64,000 nt of DNA from Penelope pileata (taxonomy: Eukaryota > Chordata > Aves > Galliformes > Cracidae), in the NCBI GenBank assembly GCA_013396635.1, contig WBMW01004135.1, positions 643,058 through 707,057 on the forward strand, written 5' to 3'. The notes under the pieces were generated by a model. The model made no database searches. It saw nothing but the letters and a program-made list of their open reading frames with translations, and was not told the origin of the DNA. A program made the translations under genes and the position numbers. The number at the start of each line of letters is the position of its first letter. Position 1 is the stretch's first letter. This document shows positions 1-9,468 of the stretch, in pieces.

Positions 1-900
1 GAGGGGCTCCTGGCTCAGCGTTACGGCTCTGCTGAAAGCAAGCCACCTCGTGTTCATCAAAATCCATCTCCAGAGCCAAAATTCCTTCCGAAAATTATGC
101 ACCTTATTTTAGGAGCCAGTTTTACCGATGGAGATATCTTCTTTGTTTAGAGACGCATTTACTAGAAATAATTTAAAAAAAAAAAAATAGGGAGAGTTCA
201 AGGATGCGGGGGGCACAGGGATCACCCATCACACCCAGTCCCAGCCGGTGGCGTGGGCAGCCCTGAGTGACAGCCCCAGCACCCGCGCTGCTGACTTGGT
301 GACTTTTTGCAACTGTCGGAGAAGCTTAGCAGATAAGCGCACAACGGTTTTTATTATTCTAAGAGGCAGAAGCCTCGCCTTAGCAAGCAGTAACAAATAC
401 GGACATTCACGACCAGGATTAGAACAAACTGCACTGGTGGGCAAGGGCCAAAGGCAGCACTGAACTGCAGTGTAACCCAAAACCTCCACAGCTGTTTTCA
501 TTTTCCTCCCTTCAACACAGTCCCTGTGTGGTACTTCAGGGAGAATTATGAAAGTGGCGTGTAATTCAGAGAAGTAATGTCTTTTTTTTTTTTTNTAGAA
601 AAAATTTTTTTTTTTTTTTTTTTTTTTTCCCCCCCCCCCCCCTCTATTTCTTGGAGTAATGAAAATTGCTGTGGTAGATCATTTTGGATTCAAGGGAAAT
701 ATCAGATGCTGTTTGCTGTGTGCGACGCAGATAACAATGCGTTGGAGCTGGTGCCTGCTGCTTTCGCTGCCCTCCCTTGCTCCCCGGTGTGGTGACGGAT
801 GGGCAGCAGAGTTCTCCCCCCAACTTTAAATCCTAAATAAAATATACACATATGCATATCTATCTATAGGAGAAAGGGATAGCTTAGAAATCCTGAGCTT
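1..900. other. Non-coding spacer, left edge
   Basis: No gene is supported here. The first 180 bases are AT-leaning unique sequence. A 90-codon minus-strand frame (229-501) and a 71-codon plus-strand frame (248-463) overlap each other and encode nothing recognisable, so both are taken as chance. From 581 to 642 the sequence degenerates into T and C homopolymers. From 835 to 870 there is a short AT-rich run of alternating purines and pyrimidines. Confidence 0.6.
581..642. repeat. T/A/T/C homopolymer block with an N
   Basis: A T run interrupted by an N at 595 is followed by a short A run, then 24 Ts (605-628) running directly into 14 Cs (629-642). The abutting homopolymers and the ambiguous base suggest either a true low-complexity locus or a sequencing/assembly error. 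Lengths should not be trusted at this position. Confidence 0.9.
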
Positions 901-939
901 CACACAGATGACTGCAGTGACTTTAGGGACTCTGTGGCC

Positions 940-1235
940 CGGGAGAGAGTTGTTGCTTTCGTTTCAGTACAAAGCCCGGTCTGTAAAACTCCCTGCTCTG
1001 CAGAAGGACGCGGCTGCCGCGGCGAAGCCCTGCTGCTCCTGCAGCCGTTTGGATGGGAATTGTCTGGGAAGCGTGAGGCCACATCCCCTGCTGGAGCCTG
1101 GTGAGGACGGGCTGCCTACAGGGAGAGGAGACCACTTTCCTTCTGCAGAACCCCTCCTATCCAATGCCAGAACTGTGCCAGCAGAGAGCTGGGCCCTCTC
1201 CCACTTCTGAACGGACGCGATCGAGTTGCGATTCC
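940..1235. promoter_or_regulatory. CpG-retaining patch 1
   Basis: By hand count about 16 CpG dinucleotides fall in roughly 290 bases, with GC well above the flanks; the surrounding kilobases are mostly CpG-poor. Five short open frames overlap here on both strands, which is expected where GC is locally higher (fewer stop codons) and is not evidence of coding. CpG retention in vertebrates usually means the sequence is unmethylated in the germ line, as at promoters and some enhancers. No TATA box or initiator was recognised. A high-GC stretch with slow CpG decay is the alternative. Confidence 0.3.
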
Positions 1236-1239
1236 CCTC

Positions 1240-2015
1240 TCCTGCAAAAACTGCTGGCACAGTTTTCCAAGATGTTATGCATTTTCTCACTGAAATCTCT
1301 TAATATCCCATGTACCAAAAAAATCAGAAAAATATCCTCTATCTGGCCAACTCGAAGAGTTTGTTTGAAGTATTTTGAGGCCTTTCTCTTTTCAGTTTTA
1401 CTGGTTTTATTTTTCTTTAAACAGATGTAATTTTTAAACGAAGGTATTTTAAGTCAGAAAAACACACCTTATGTCTTTTTTTTTTACTTCAGCATTTCCT
1501 TAGCTCTTATTTAAAATAAGAAAGAGAACAAATGTTGAAAATATTTCAACTTCCCTTAATGTTACTCCGTTAAAAAAAAAAAAAAACAAGTAAATACAGT
1601 AGAATTCTCCAAAATAAATAAATAATAATAATAAAAAAAATCCCTCAGTTCTACCCTAGGAAATACTTTTCCTTTACTGAATATTGGGAAGAAGCGCTGA
1701 TAGGATAAACTTCTCGCCTGAAATTGTTGAGATGGTTCAGAACCCTTACGTAGCTGTTGCATCGTGTTATCAAATTCTCTTGGCCTCTCCTTTAATGGGT
1801 TTCACATTATTTTTGTTCAACAACAACGAAATATAAAACAACTCTGGCAAATGACTGGAAACACTTCCATGTGCACGCTGACACATCTGCGCATACCACA
1901 GTAGACACATGAATTTAATGCTCGGTTGATTCAACGCGGGGAGTGGAATTTAGTGTCAACTCAATTAAAATATCCTGTTCCCATCCCCTTTATTTTTTTA
2001 TTTTTCCCCTGAAGG
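1240..2015. other. AT-rich non-coding spacer
   Basis: AT-rich unique sequence with no supported gene. It contains an A15 run near 1572-1586 and a short (AATA)n/(AAT)n microsatellite at 1611-1640. Open frames here are short and translate to low-complexity peptides derived from the homopolymers. Confidence 0.6.
1611..1640. repeat. (AATA)n/(AAT)n microsatellite
   Basis: About 30 bases of A-rich tetra- and trinucleotide repeat grading into an A run. An A15 tract lies 25 bases upstream (1572-1586). Confidence 0.85.
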
Positions 2016-2019
2016 ATTT

Positions 2020-2255
2020 ATCGGGCTGGCAGCATGGGAGGTATGCGGTGTGGAAGTGGTGGGAGTCCTCGGCGTGCCGTGCTCGTGACGTTGCGTTTGT
2101 GGAGCTGTAATCATCCCCCTGCTGCTGCAGCAAGCGGGATGAAGCTGACACAGGGCTCTGCTCTGCCACGCTGCGGGAAGGGGAATGGAGCTGCAGGAGC
2201 CACTGGGCTGGATGTGCTGGCTGCAGCCCCTGTACCTTCACACGTGTAACGCTGG
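2020..2255. promoter_or_regulatory. CpG-retaining patch 2 with an E-box
   Basis: About 13 CpGs by hand count in some 235 bases, including six within 2069-2094. A half cAMP-response element (TGACGTTG) starts at 2086 and a canonical CACGTG E-box lies at 2241-2246. Its nine-base context CACACGTGT recurs at 2940-2948 in the next patch. Known: CACGTG binds USF/MYC-class bHLH proteins. Inference: a small regulatory element. No coding function is supported by the two short overlapping frames. Confidence 0.25.
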
Positions 2256-2259
2256 AAGG

Positions 2260-2895
2260 CTACTGCAGCTGGGGCAAAAAGTGCTCTAAAGTAGGCTGTT
2301 GTGGATGGCAGGCAACTGCAGCGTGGTAAAGATGAACACTAGGCAGCTGGGGTTGGAAAACACTGCTTTCTGTTGGGAGTAGTTTTGTTTTTCCTGTAGA
2401 CTTATCTGTTGACCATGGTCACCCATCGTGCGTTTTATACCTGTGCCAACAGGAGTGTGGGGCCAGGGCTGTGCATCTCTTGCTGTCGCCTTCCCGCGGC
2501 TGCTGGGCACTGAGCAGTGTCAGTAACACTTAAAGCACACAAATGTAGGATTTGATAAGGAGGATTAGTGTCGGTTATGAAGGCAGCGTCATCACTGCAG
2601 TCATTCTAAAATCAGTTTTGGTTTCACCTTAAAAGAGGTGCAGGCTGGGGTTTCCTGGGCTGCTGCAATATCCTCTTTGAGCAGTGCATTTTCTTCTACT
2701 GATGTGTGTTAATTTTCAGCATGGAAATTTATTAACATTAATATCCATTCCATCACAAAAGAAGTGGGACAAAATCTGAATACATTTATAAGACAAATAT
2801 ATTTACATACTTGCATCATTCTTCTTTTAGCCAAGAGGATAAACAGTTTTGATGTATTGTTTTAGTGTTTCCTCTAGTGCAGGCAACTTTGCTGA
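2260..2895. other. Non-coding spacer
   Basis: Unique sequence of ordinary composition between two CpG patches. Nothing recognisable as a gene, repeat family or RNA was seen. Confidence 0.55.
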
Positions 2896-2899
2896 ACAA

Positions 2900-3110
2900 A
2901 GCGCTCTTTGTGAGCTAAGTCCTCCAGCATGTGAACGCTCACACGTGTCCATCGCTGTTTTACGGGAGACAGGAGGAGCTTAAACCTCTGAGATAAGCGC
3001 GTGTGTGAGTGCGTGCAGAACTGGCCGTGACGATGCACTGTGCCGGTGCGGTGATCCCAGCACACCAACCCGTGTCTGGTTCACGTTTGGGGCCGGTCCC
3101 GAGATATAAT
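2900..3110. promoter_or_regulatory. CpG-retaining patch 3 with an E-box
   Basis: About 16 CpGs by hand count in 200 bases of only moderate GC, so CpG is well above the local background. A canonical E-box CACGTG is at 2942-2947. The segment lies just upstream of an AT-rich stretch (3105-3140) containing AAGTG, an NKX2-type core. This is the densest CpG cluster relative to GC in the first 7 kb. Inference: a germ-line-unmethylated regulatory element or a small promoter. Confidence 0.3.
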
Positions 3111-3264
3111 TCATACACAACATTTTATTAAGTGGCAAATCTCCCCTCAGCCCGCCCCCTCAGATTCTCAAGACTGTAAGGAAGGAATGTGTTGTGCGGT
3201 GGCCCCTTCCCTCTCTCGCTGCCCATTTTTTTTTATGATTGAGGAAACCTTTTATTGTATGTGA

Positions 3265-3270
3265 AATAAA
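3265..3270 (+). terminator. Possible polyadenylation signal
   Basis: AATAAA followed within 15 bases by a GT-rich stretch and then a T-rich run, the usual arrangement at a vertebrate transcript 3' end. AATAAA is common by chance in AT-rich DNA and no exon is recognised upstream, so support is weak. Confidence 0.12.
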
Positions 3271-6200
3271 AGCTTGATGTGGTCTGCCATTTTTTAATTT
3301 ACCGTGGTATTAAATACAAAATGTATCCACTTGCAGAAGGTGGGCCGTGGATTGTGGTCTGGGGCTGATCCAGTGTGTGTTGTGGCTGTGTGCAGGGGCA
3401 TGGGAGAGCGGCACGAGCTCTTGCAAGCTCTGAGCAGAAGATTCACTGGGGAAGGAACAAAATTTATTCGCATTCTAATACTGACAGAAATTAGTGGAGT
3501 GAAAGCATGAGAACCCTTACTTGTGGTCTGTTGCAGTTTTTGTCATCTCTATCATTTGCTTTGTCTGGTAACCGCTGCCTGGTAGTGCTGCAGGATTAAT
3601 GCCATTCTGCTCAGGAGGTGAGCAAGTGGCCCTGCATACCTGCATGAGGTGAAGACACCACCTCAAATTCTGTTGTTGCAATGCAATAAAGTGCAAAAAT
3701 AAATAATTGCATCAGTGGGTGGGAAGATGCTGTGGATGACTGCAAGGAGGTACCATAATAGGCCTTTTGCTAATAAATAAATGTGTAGTTCCTTTGAGGA
3801 GGAAGGCGATGCTAGTGGCTGGGATGCATGTGGGGGGTTTGCAAAGGCACAGGCTCATTTTGGTGCAGTGCTGTTGTGCCTCTGCATCTCGGTTTCTCAT
3901 TTGCTGAATGTTGTGGGCTTGTGGTACAGTGCTAACAAAAATCGGATGAAGGGGTCTGGAGAGCCGGCGTGCTGATGGGTCTGTCTCCATAAAGTGCTAT
4001 AAATAACATTTGGGGCTTTGCATACAAAGATCTCTGACTCCAGAAAGCAGAATAAAAGATGTGAAAACATCAGAAGTGCAAAATATAAAGGCCCTCACTT
4101 GAAGGATCTTCCTTAATACCAAGCAGTTTTCATATAGAAATCCCTTTGTGACCATGGTTAAATGGTGTTAGAGATGGTGTGACTGCCTTTTTTTTTGGAA
4201 AATACGTTGTTTTAATGAAGACAGATTAGGGCTATTTCTGCTACTATTGTTGCTGGAGTCTGATCCTGCTTTCTGGAAGGAGAAAGCAAAACCAAGTCCC
4301 AAAGACAAGAACCCATAAAAAGGAAAGAGAAAAGAAGAACAAAGCTAGAAAACAGCTTCTGGAGCTGAGTCACAGCAAGGCTGTGCTGGAGAGGGCAGCA
4401 TCCCACCACACCACTGCCAGGTGAGCTTCAGCACATAAATAAATAGAAGCAGCAATGTAATCTTGGCTGCCTGTATCAGATTTTTGGTGTTNGCAGGCTA
4501 GAGAGAGAGCGTAAAGAAATAAACTATAGAAAGGAGACATGGAGGAGGAAAGGACAGCAAAAATGAGAATCGAGGAAGCAACCAGCATGTGGCTGGAGCT
4601 GATGGAAGAGGAGATACCATTGGCCCCTTTGCAGGGTGGGTCTGGTCAGCTCTAAGGATGGAAGGGCTAGGGAAAGTGGTGGGATCTCAGGAGAAGACAT
4701 CAGAAAGCTTCAGCATTTTGGTCAGGCTGAGGGGTTGTCATCACATCCTTGTTGAGAGATGGGTTCTACAAAGTGAAGGGTAGGCAAAGCAGGCATTGTC
4801 CATAATGTAGTATTGATTACATTTATTCTTATCTAGTTCTGAATCTGGTTATTTATTTTAGAATAAAATAATTCTGTTTCAGGTTTTACATAAATATTAC
4901 TCTAAAGTAAAGTCAAGATTTTAAGTTCCTATGTAAAAGCAATCTTAAAAAATAAAAATATTTTCTGTCAAATGCATTAAAACTGAAGTATCAAAAGAAG
5001 TCTCAAATGTCTTGTTTGAGTAATATAATAACTTTAGCACTCAAACAATTGCTTTGTTAGTTAAAAATATGTTTTAGGCAACACAGGCAGTCTCTGCTCA
5101 CTGCCTGGGGAAAGTGCTCCAAAACTTTCACCAAGACATTGAGATAAATACAGTGCTGAGGCCATCTCCTCTTTGCTGAAATACTTTGAAGCAACAATCA
5201 GGTAAAGATCAAGAGTTGATGGGAAATAATTAGAAGCTGTTAAGCTGGCTGTTACCTGGGCCTATGGATGCTGTGCTGTTCGTGTCATTTCACTTTGGAA
5301 GGTCAGGCTCACCAAAATAATTGCAAGCCAATCTCAGGGGCAATTATTGCTGTAACAAAACATCAGGCCTGCAATTTTCTTCACGGAGGGAAAGGAAAAA
5401 TACCAATTTTACTTTCTGCCGGTAACAGCATTTAATGGCACAGAGGCAGTTTTTGAGGCAGTTTCTCCTTCCCTCTTCAGTCTTTTTGCTCTTGGTTTCA
5501 TGGACTGTGAGGTCTCCAGGAATTGTCCCCAGCTGGTTGTGGCCCACAGCAGTGGCCTGTTCTAAACCATAAATGTTTGGACCATGACCTTAGGCATGCC
5601 GCTTGCTCAGGCAAGATGAGAAGGTCCAAAAGCTCACCCAGATGAAGGTCTTTGTCTGTTACTGTGTTTTGTGTTGATGCTGCTGAAGGCTAGCTGACCA
5701 TAGCTTGGACTTGCTTATATGGGAGAAGGCACTGGTGCTGGTGGTCCTGTTAGGGACCAGGCCCCATCTCATCTCCCAGCCCATCCTGGTCCATCTGAGG
5801 CTGCAGTCAGGGTTAGAGCTGTTCAGCAACTGCTGACAGATGTTGGGCTGAGATGAGAGGGCCCGAGGTGCTGTTATGCTCTCTCCTTGAGCCCCTGAGG
5901 CCTTGTCCTGAGTGTCTTGTTTGGGGCCAGCCCCTGTTCAGGGGCAGCCTGTCCTCCGGAGGCGACTCTGGGGTCATGAGGAGTGAGTTCAGGACATGGC
6001 AATAGCTGCCCCATCAATGTAACTATTGTTGTATCGTGTTACCCACATCACAGGGAAAGTTATAAAAATTGAACGTTCACTGTGCTTGTGCAGGAGTTGT
6101 TTCTGAAACATAAATAGCACGGCCATTAACTGAGGCTTTTCCTTTTTTGTTGTTGTTGCTTAAAGACAGTTCGTATTATGTACTCAATGTTTTTGAAATT

Positions 6201-6605
6201 AAACCTTTATTTATCCAGAGGTAGCCAAAAATGTAGCCAAAAAACCACCTCTGATTATTTTTGACCTCTGTAAGGCTAATAATCTGCTAAAACATCTTTA
6301 AACCATCTTAAAGAAAACAGAAACACCACTGCTGACAACTCACATACCTACTTTTTAATACAGTGTTATTTTAAATGGCTGCATTTATAAACCTCCAAAG
6401 ACTGAGGTTTGTAATAGAAATGCTGACAGATCCTTAACACTCCATCCCATAATAACACAGCTTTGAGAAAAAATGGGGCTGTGGACACCACTGTCCCTGT
6501 TGTGGCGCTGGGAATTTCTTCCCCATTATTATTTTACTCACAGAGCCAGAAAACTGATTTTCCTGTGAACTGAGGGTGAGCACTGAATGAGAATGGAAGG
6601 AACTA

Positions 6606-6647
6606 GATGTTGTTGTGGGATGTCATGGGATGTTGTTATGGGATGGC
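6606..6647. repeat. Short G/T-rich tandem duplication
   Basis: A 23-base unit at 6606-6628 is followed by a second imperfect, slightly shorter copy at 6629-6647. Both begin GATGTTGTT and contain GGGATG. It is too short to be a functional minisatellite and is probably a local slippage or duplication product. Confidence 0.5.
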
Positions 6648-7199
6648 TGAGAAGCTTTGCTCTTCCACTGCCACGGGCTGAGCCCACCAGCCTCCTGTGC
6701 ATGCTTAACCTCCGCCGGCTGCCAGAAAGGAGCGCTAAATCAAAGGTCTCCAGAAAGGGCGAATGGGATTTTTCCTTCGATGTCTCTGTTGGAAAAAAAT
6801 AAAATAGGATACAGTTGATGTGTTGGTTGGTTGGTTTGAAGGGGATCTGCACAAGATGGACCACATTCCCAGCTGGTGCTAATCAACTTCGATAGCCTTC
6901 TGCCAGCTTATACCCTGGGAGGGACCAGCACAGGCAGTATAGGGAAAGATATTGAGCACTCAGCGTTGCAGCATCTGTCAGGGACTGGTGGCTTTGCGGA
7001 CTCTTTCCACATAAGAACTTCCTCATGCGCATCCTGGTGGATATCTTTTTCCTGCTATCTGGCCTGTAAAAACTCCCTGAAGGGGAAGAAATGCTAAATG
7101 AGATTTATGTCCTCAGAAGGCAACGTGATAATTTGTGCTGTGCAGTAGAGAGGGGCTGCTGCCATATCATCATTAAATTAAGATGTGCAGGCCAGATGT

Positions 7200-7505
7200 G
7201 AGGTCTTGATAATGAGCTTTATAGCGCAGCGTGGCTCGGCTTTTGATTATCCTGGCAGGCAGAGCCAGGAGAGCTGCGCCGCAGTCAGCACAAAATGCCT
7301 CCGTGTCCCTGGTCATTATCTCGCTGCAATCGCGGGCGTATTTGATCTTTGCACCCTGTGATCTCGCCCTTGCTCATCGAGGTCTCCATATAAAGAGCAC
7401 CCACGTACCGTGGAAAGTCTGGGCTGCCTACATACGCTTAAGACATGTTTTTCTCAGTCTCTCCGTAGTCAGACTCGATCCCAAGGCGTTCCCTAGGAAG
7501 AGAGG
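7200..7505. promoter_or_regulatory. CpG-rich element with TATA-like box
   Basis: About 18 CpGs by hand count in 300 bases, in DNA whose flanks are CpG-poor and AT-rich. A TATA-like motif CATATAAAG lies at 7387-7395 on the plus strand, with CpG-containing sequence on both sides. A 93-codon plus-strand frame (7231-7512) spans the patch but has no recognisable domain. The abrupt start, near TGATAATGAGC, and the mix of AT-rich homeodomain/GATA-like words with CpGs are typical of vertebrate developmental enhancers and of small promoters. The two cannot be separated without conservation or transcript data. Confidence 0.35.
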
Positions 7506-8741
7506 GGTTTGAAAATTCTTTTTTCTTTCATTCTGTTTTTAAATTTGGTCATCTGGCTTTGCCTCTTTTTTTCTGCTCTAAGTTGACAGATGTACTCTGA
7601 ATTTCTGCTGGCTTTACTGTGAGACTCTTGGCATCATGAAAAGTAAGGGCAGCTCAAGGAACACAAGGCGATATCTCACGGCTGTTGTCCACGCTCCCTG
7701 CGTGTCACTCTGCCAGTTTCCAGATTTTTGGCCCATCAGATCATGCTCAGGAAAGAGAGCCAGGTACTTGCAGCACACCACCTTTTGTGTTGTAAAACTC
7801 CAGGAAAATGGCAACATTTCATAAACCATTGGCAGGCCCCTGCCCTGCACCTCCAGCAGCATGCAGGCTGGATTTTGGGAATCAGCCCCTCTGCCACTGC
7901 TCCCCCTGAGGTGCTGCGTGTCCCACCTGCATTCCCACAGAACGCATTCCTCTTTACTCTGAGTTTTGATGCATTGAGTATGGTAGGGGACCAGGACACA
8001 CCAAACGCCTTCAGGGATAATTTATTTTTTATTTTTTTAAACATTTTTGAAGATAATAGTCCCAGCTCTCTTTGATTTTTTTTTCCTAAAGCAGCTCCGA
8101 GGACTACAGACAAGCCCTTGGGTTTGTTCGTTTTGGACTTTACAATGAAGGGAGTGGCAAATGATAATGAATTAACTGCCAACAAAACAAAACACTGGGG
8201 GAAAAAAGAGGGTTAACAAGCTGGAAGAATTTGCTCAGATGTTAACTCATGTCATTCTCCTGCCTACAAGAAAAACGTGGCATCCTCAGACCTGCTTATG
8301 AAAACCATGATAGGCCAAATCAGGAGTAAATATGTATGCCAATGGTGTTTAAATGCCAGATTTTCCTTTAACTTTCTTGAAACACTAAAGAGTGGGGGGC
8401 TACACTTAGCTTGTTTCCCTGCAAAACGGTGTTATCATCATGCTTGCTGGTGTGTGATGCCAAGTTCATAATTTTAAGGGTCCTGTTTATAATTTTGTGA
8501 GATTTTCAGCTGTAGGGCTGTGTTTTTGACTGTGTCTTTGGCTTGGCTCACCACATCGAACCAGCTGGGATCACTGTGTATGTGTGTGTGGTCAAATTTA
8601 CTGTGAACCGATTAGGTTATTAAACAAAATGAAATAAACATGTAAATCTTAAAAACCATCTTGGAGCTGAGGTTTACTTCCATAGAAAGAATACAGATGG
8701 AAAAAGTAACATAAAATTAAAGACATTCCGTAATGGCATTT

Positions 8742-8758
8742 AAAAAAAAATTTTTTTT
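8742..8758. repeat. A9T8 self-complementary tract
   Basis: Nine As followed directly by eight Ts. It is a self-complementary, intrinsically bent and nucleosome-disfavouring sequence. It may be simple slippage. Confidence 0.9.
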
Positions 8759-9051
8759 CCAGTATTTAATTTTCAAGGGAAATAAATAGAAATCACACTT
8801 GTTACAGAAAAGTTCCTGTGTCTCTAAGAAAAATGTTCCGTGGCAGAAATATTTGTTTCAGATAATGATATTGCTATATATATTTGTGTTCTTCACCGTG
8901 CGATTGAATGTATTTAAGCAGATAGAGAAAGACAGGAAAGCTTTTACTGATTTTTTCATCTTTTCAGTACTAAAATTCATCAGCTGCACTCCTAGCTGTC
9001 CAAGAGCAAAAGCACCCCATAGGTTTTGGCAGACCGAGATGGACCTGATAC

Positions 9052-9069
9052 GATCTAATCTAATCGATC
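9052..9069. promoter_or_regulatory. Tandem TAATC (K50 homeodomain) sites
   Basis: Two TAATC motifs in direct tandem at 9056-9060 and 9061-9065, flanked by GATC on both sides, so the block is also close to self-complementary. TAATC is the core bound by K50 homeodomains (OTX, PITX, GSC). Only the motif is seen; occupancy is inference. Confidence 0.25.
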
Positions 9070-9430
9070 TATGGATGAGGAAAGCTTTTCTTTTCATGCC
9101 AGTTTGTTTGCTTAGCAAAAATGAGTCCCTAAGAGTGGCAGAGACCACCAGGAATAACGGAAATATCCTTAGAAAGTCAAGTCCAGTTTTCTTTTGCTTC
9201 CTTGGGTGGCCTGTTAATGATTCAGATATGAGGAGGGATTGGATTTTTAGCAGGACAGCTTGATCAGAATGTTAGTTATTTGTCACTCCTGGTGCTCTGC
9301 AGAGAAAAGATCTGCGTGGCAAAAAGTCTTGAAACTCTAAGTTTGGCTCTATTCTGCTCATGCAAATGAGCTCCTCAACATTCAAGATTCTCACCTAAGG
9401 AAGTTTCTAAATCCCTTCTGATCTACCTGA

Positions 9431-9468
9431 AAAGAAAAAAAAAAAAAAAAAGGAAAAAAAAAAGAAAA
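9431..9468. repeat. A-rich low-complexity run
   Basis: Nearly pure A with four G interruptions over 38 bases. No LINE or processed-transcript body was recognised upstream, so it is not called a retroposon tail. Confidence 0.85.

Larger units (their letters stand above)
3120..7190. other. Non-coding spacer
   Basis: About 4 kb with no supported gene. It includes a purine-rich, AG-biased stretch around 4500-4575 on the plus strand, an N at 4492, a very AT-rich segment (4800-5080), a GC-richer segment without strong CpG content (5700-5990), and a small G/T tandem repeat at 6606-6647. Open frames reach only about 108 codons and show no domain. No interspersed repeat family was recognised. Confidence 0.55.

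Noticed and set aside
7736..8185. 149-codon minus-strand frame
   Set aside because: Translation shows no recognisable domain, overlaps plus-strand frames of similar length and crosses T-rich low-complexity sequence.
8799..9263. 154-codon plus-strand frame
   Set aside because: No domain, no exon boundaries, a minus-strand frame over the same bases, and AT-rich composition like its flanks. Lengths like this are expected several times in 64 kb.
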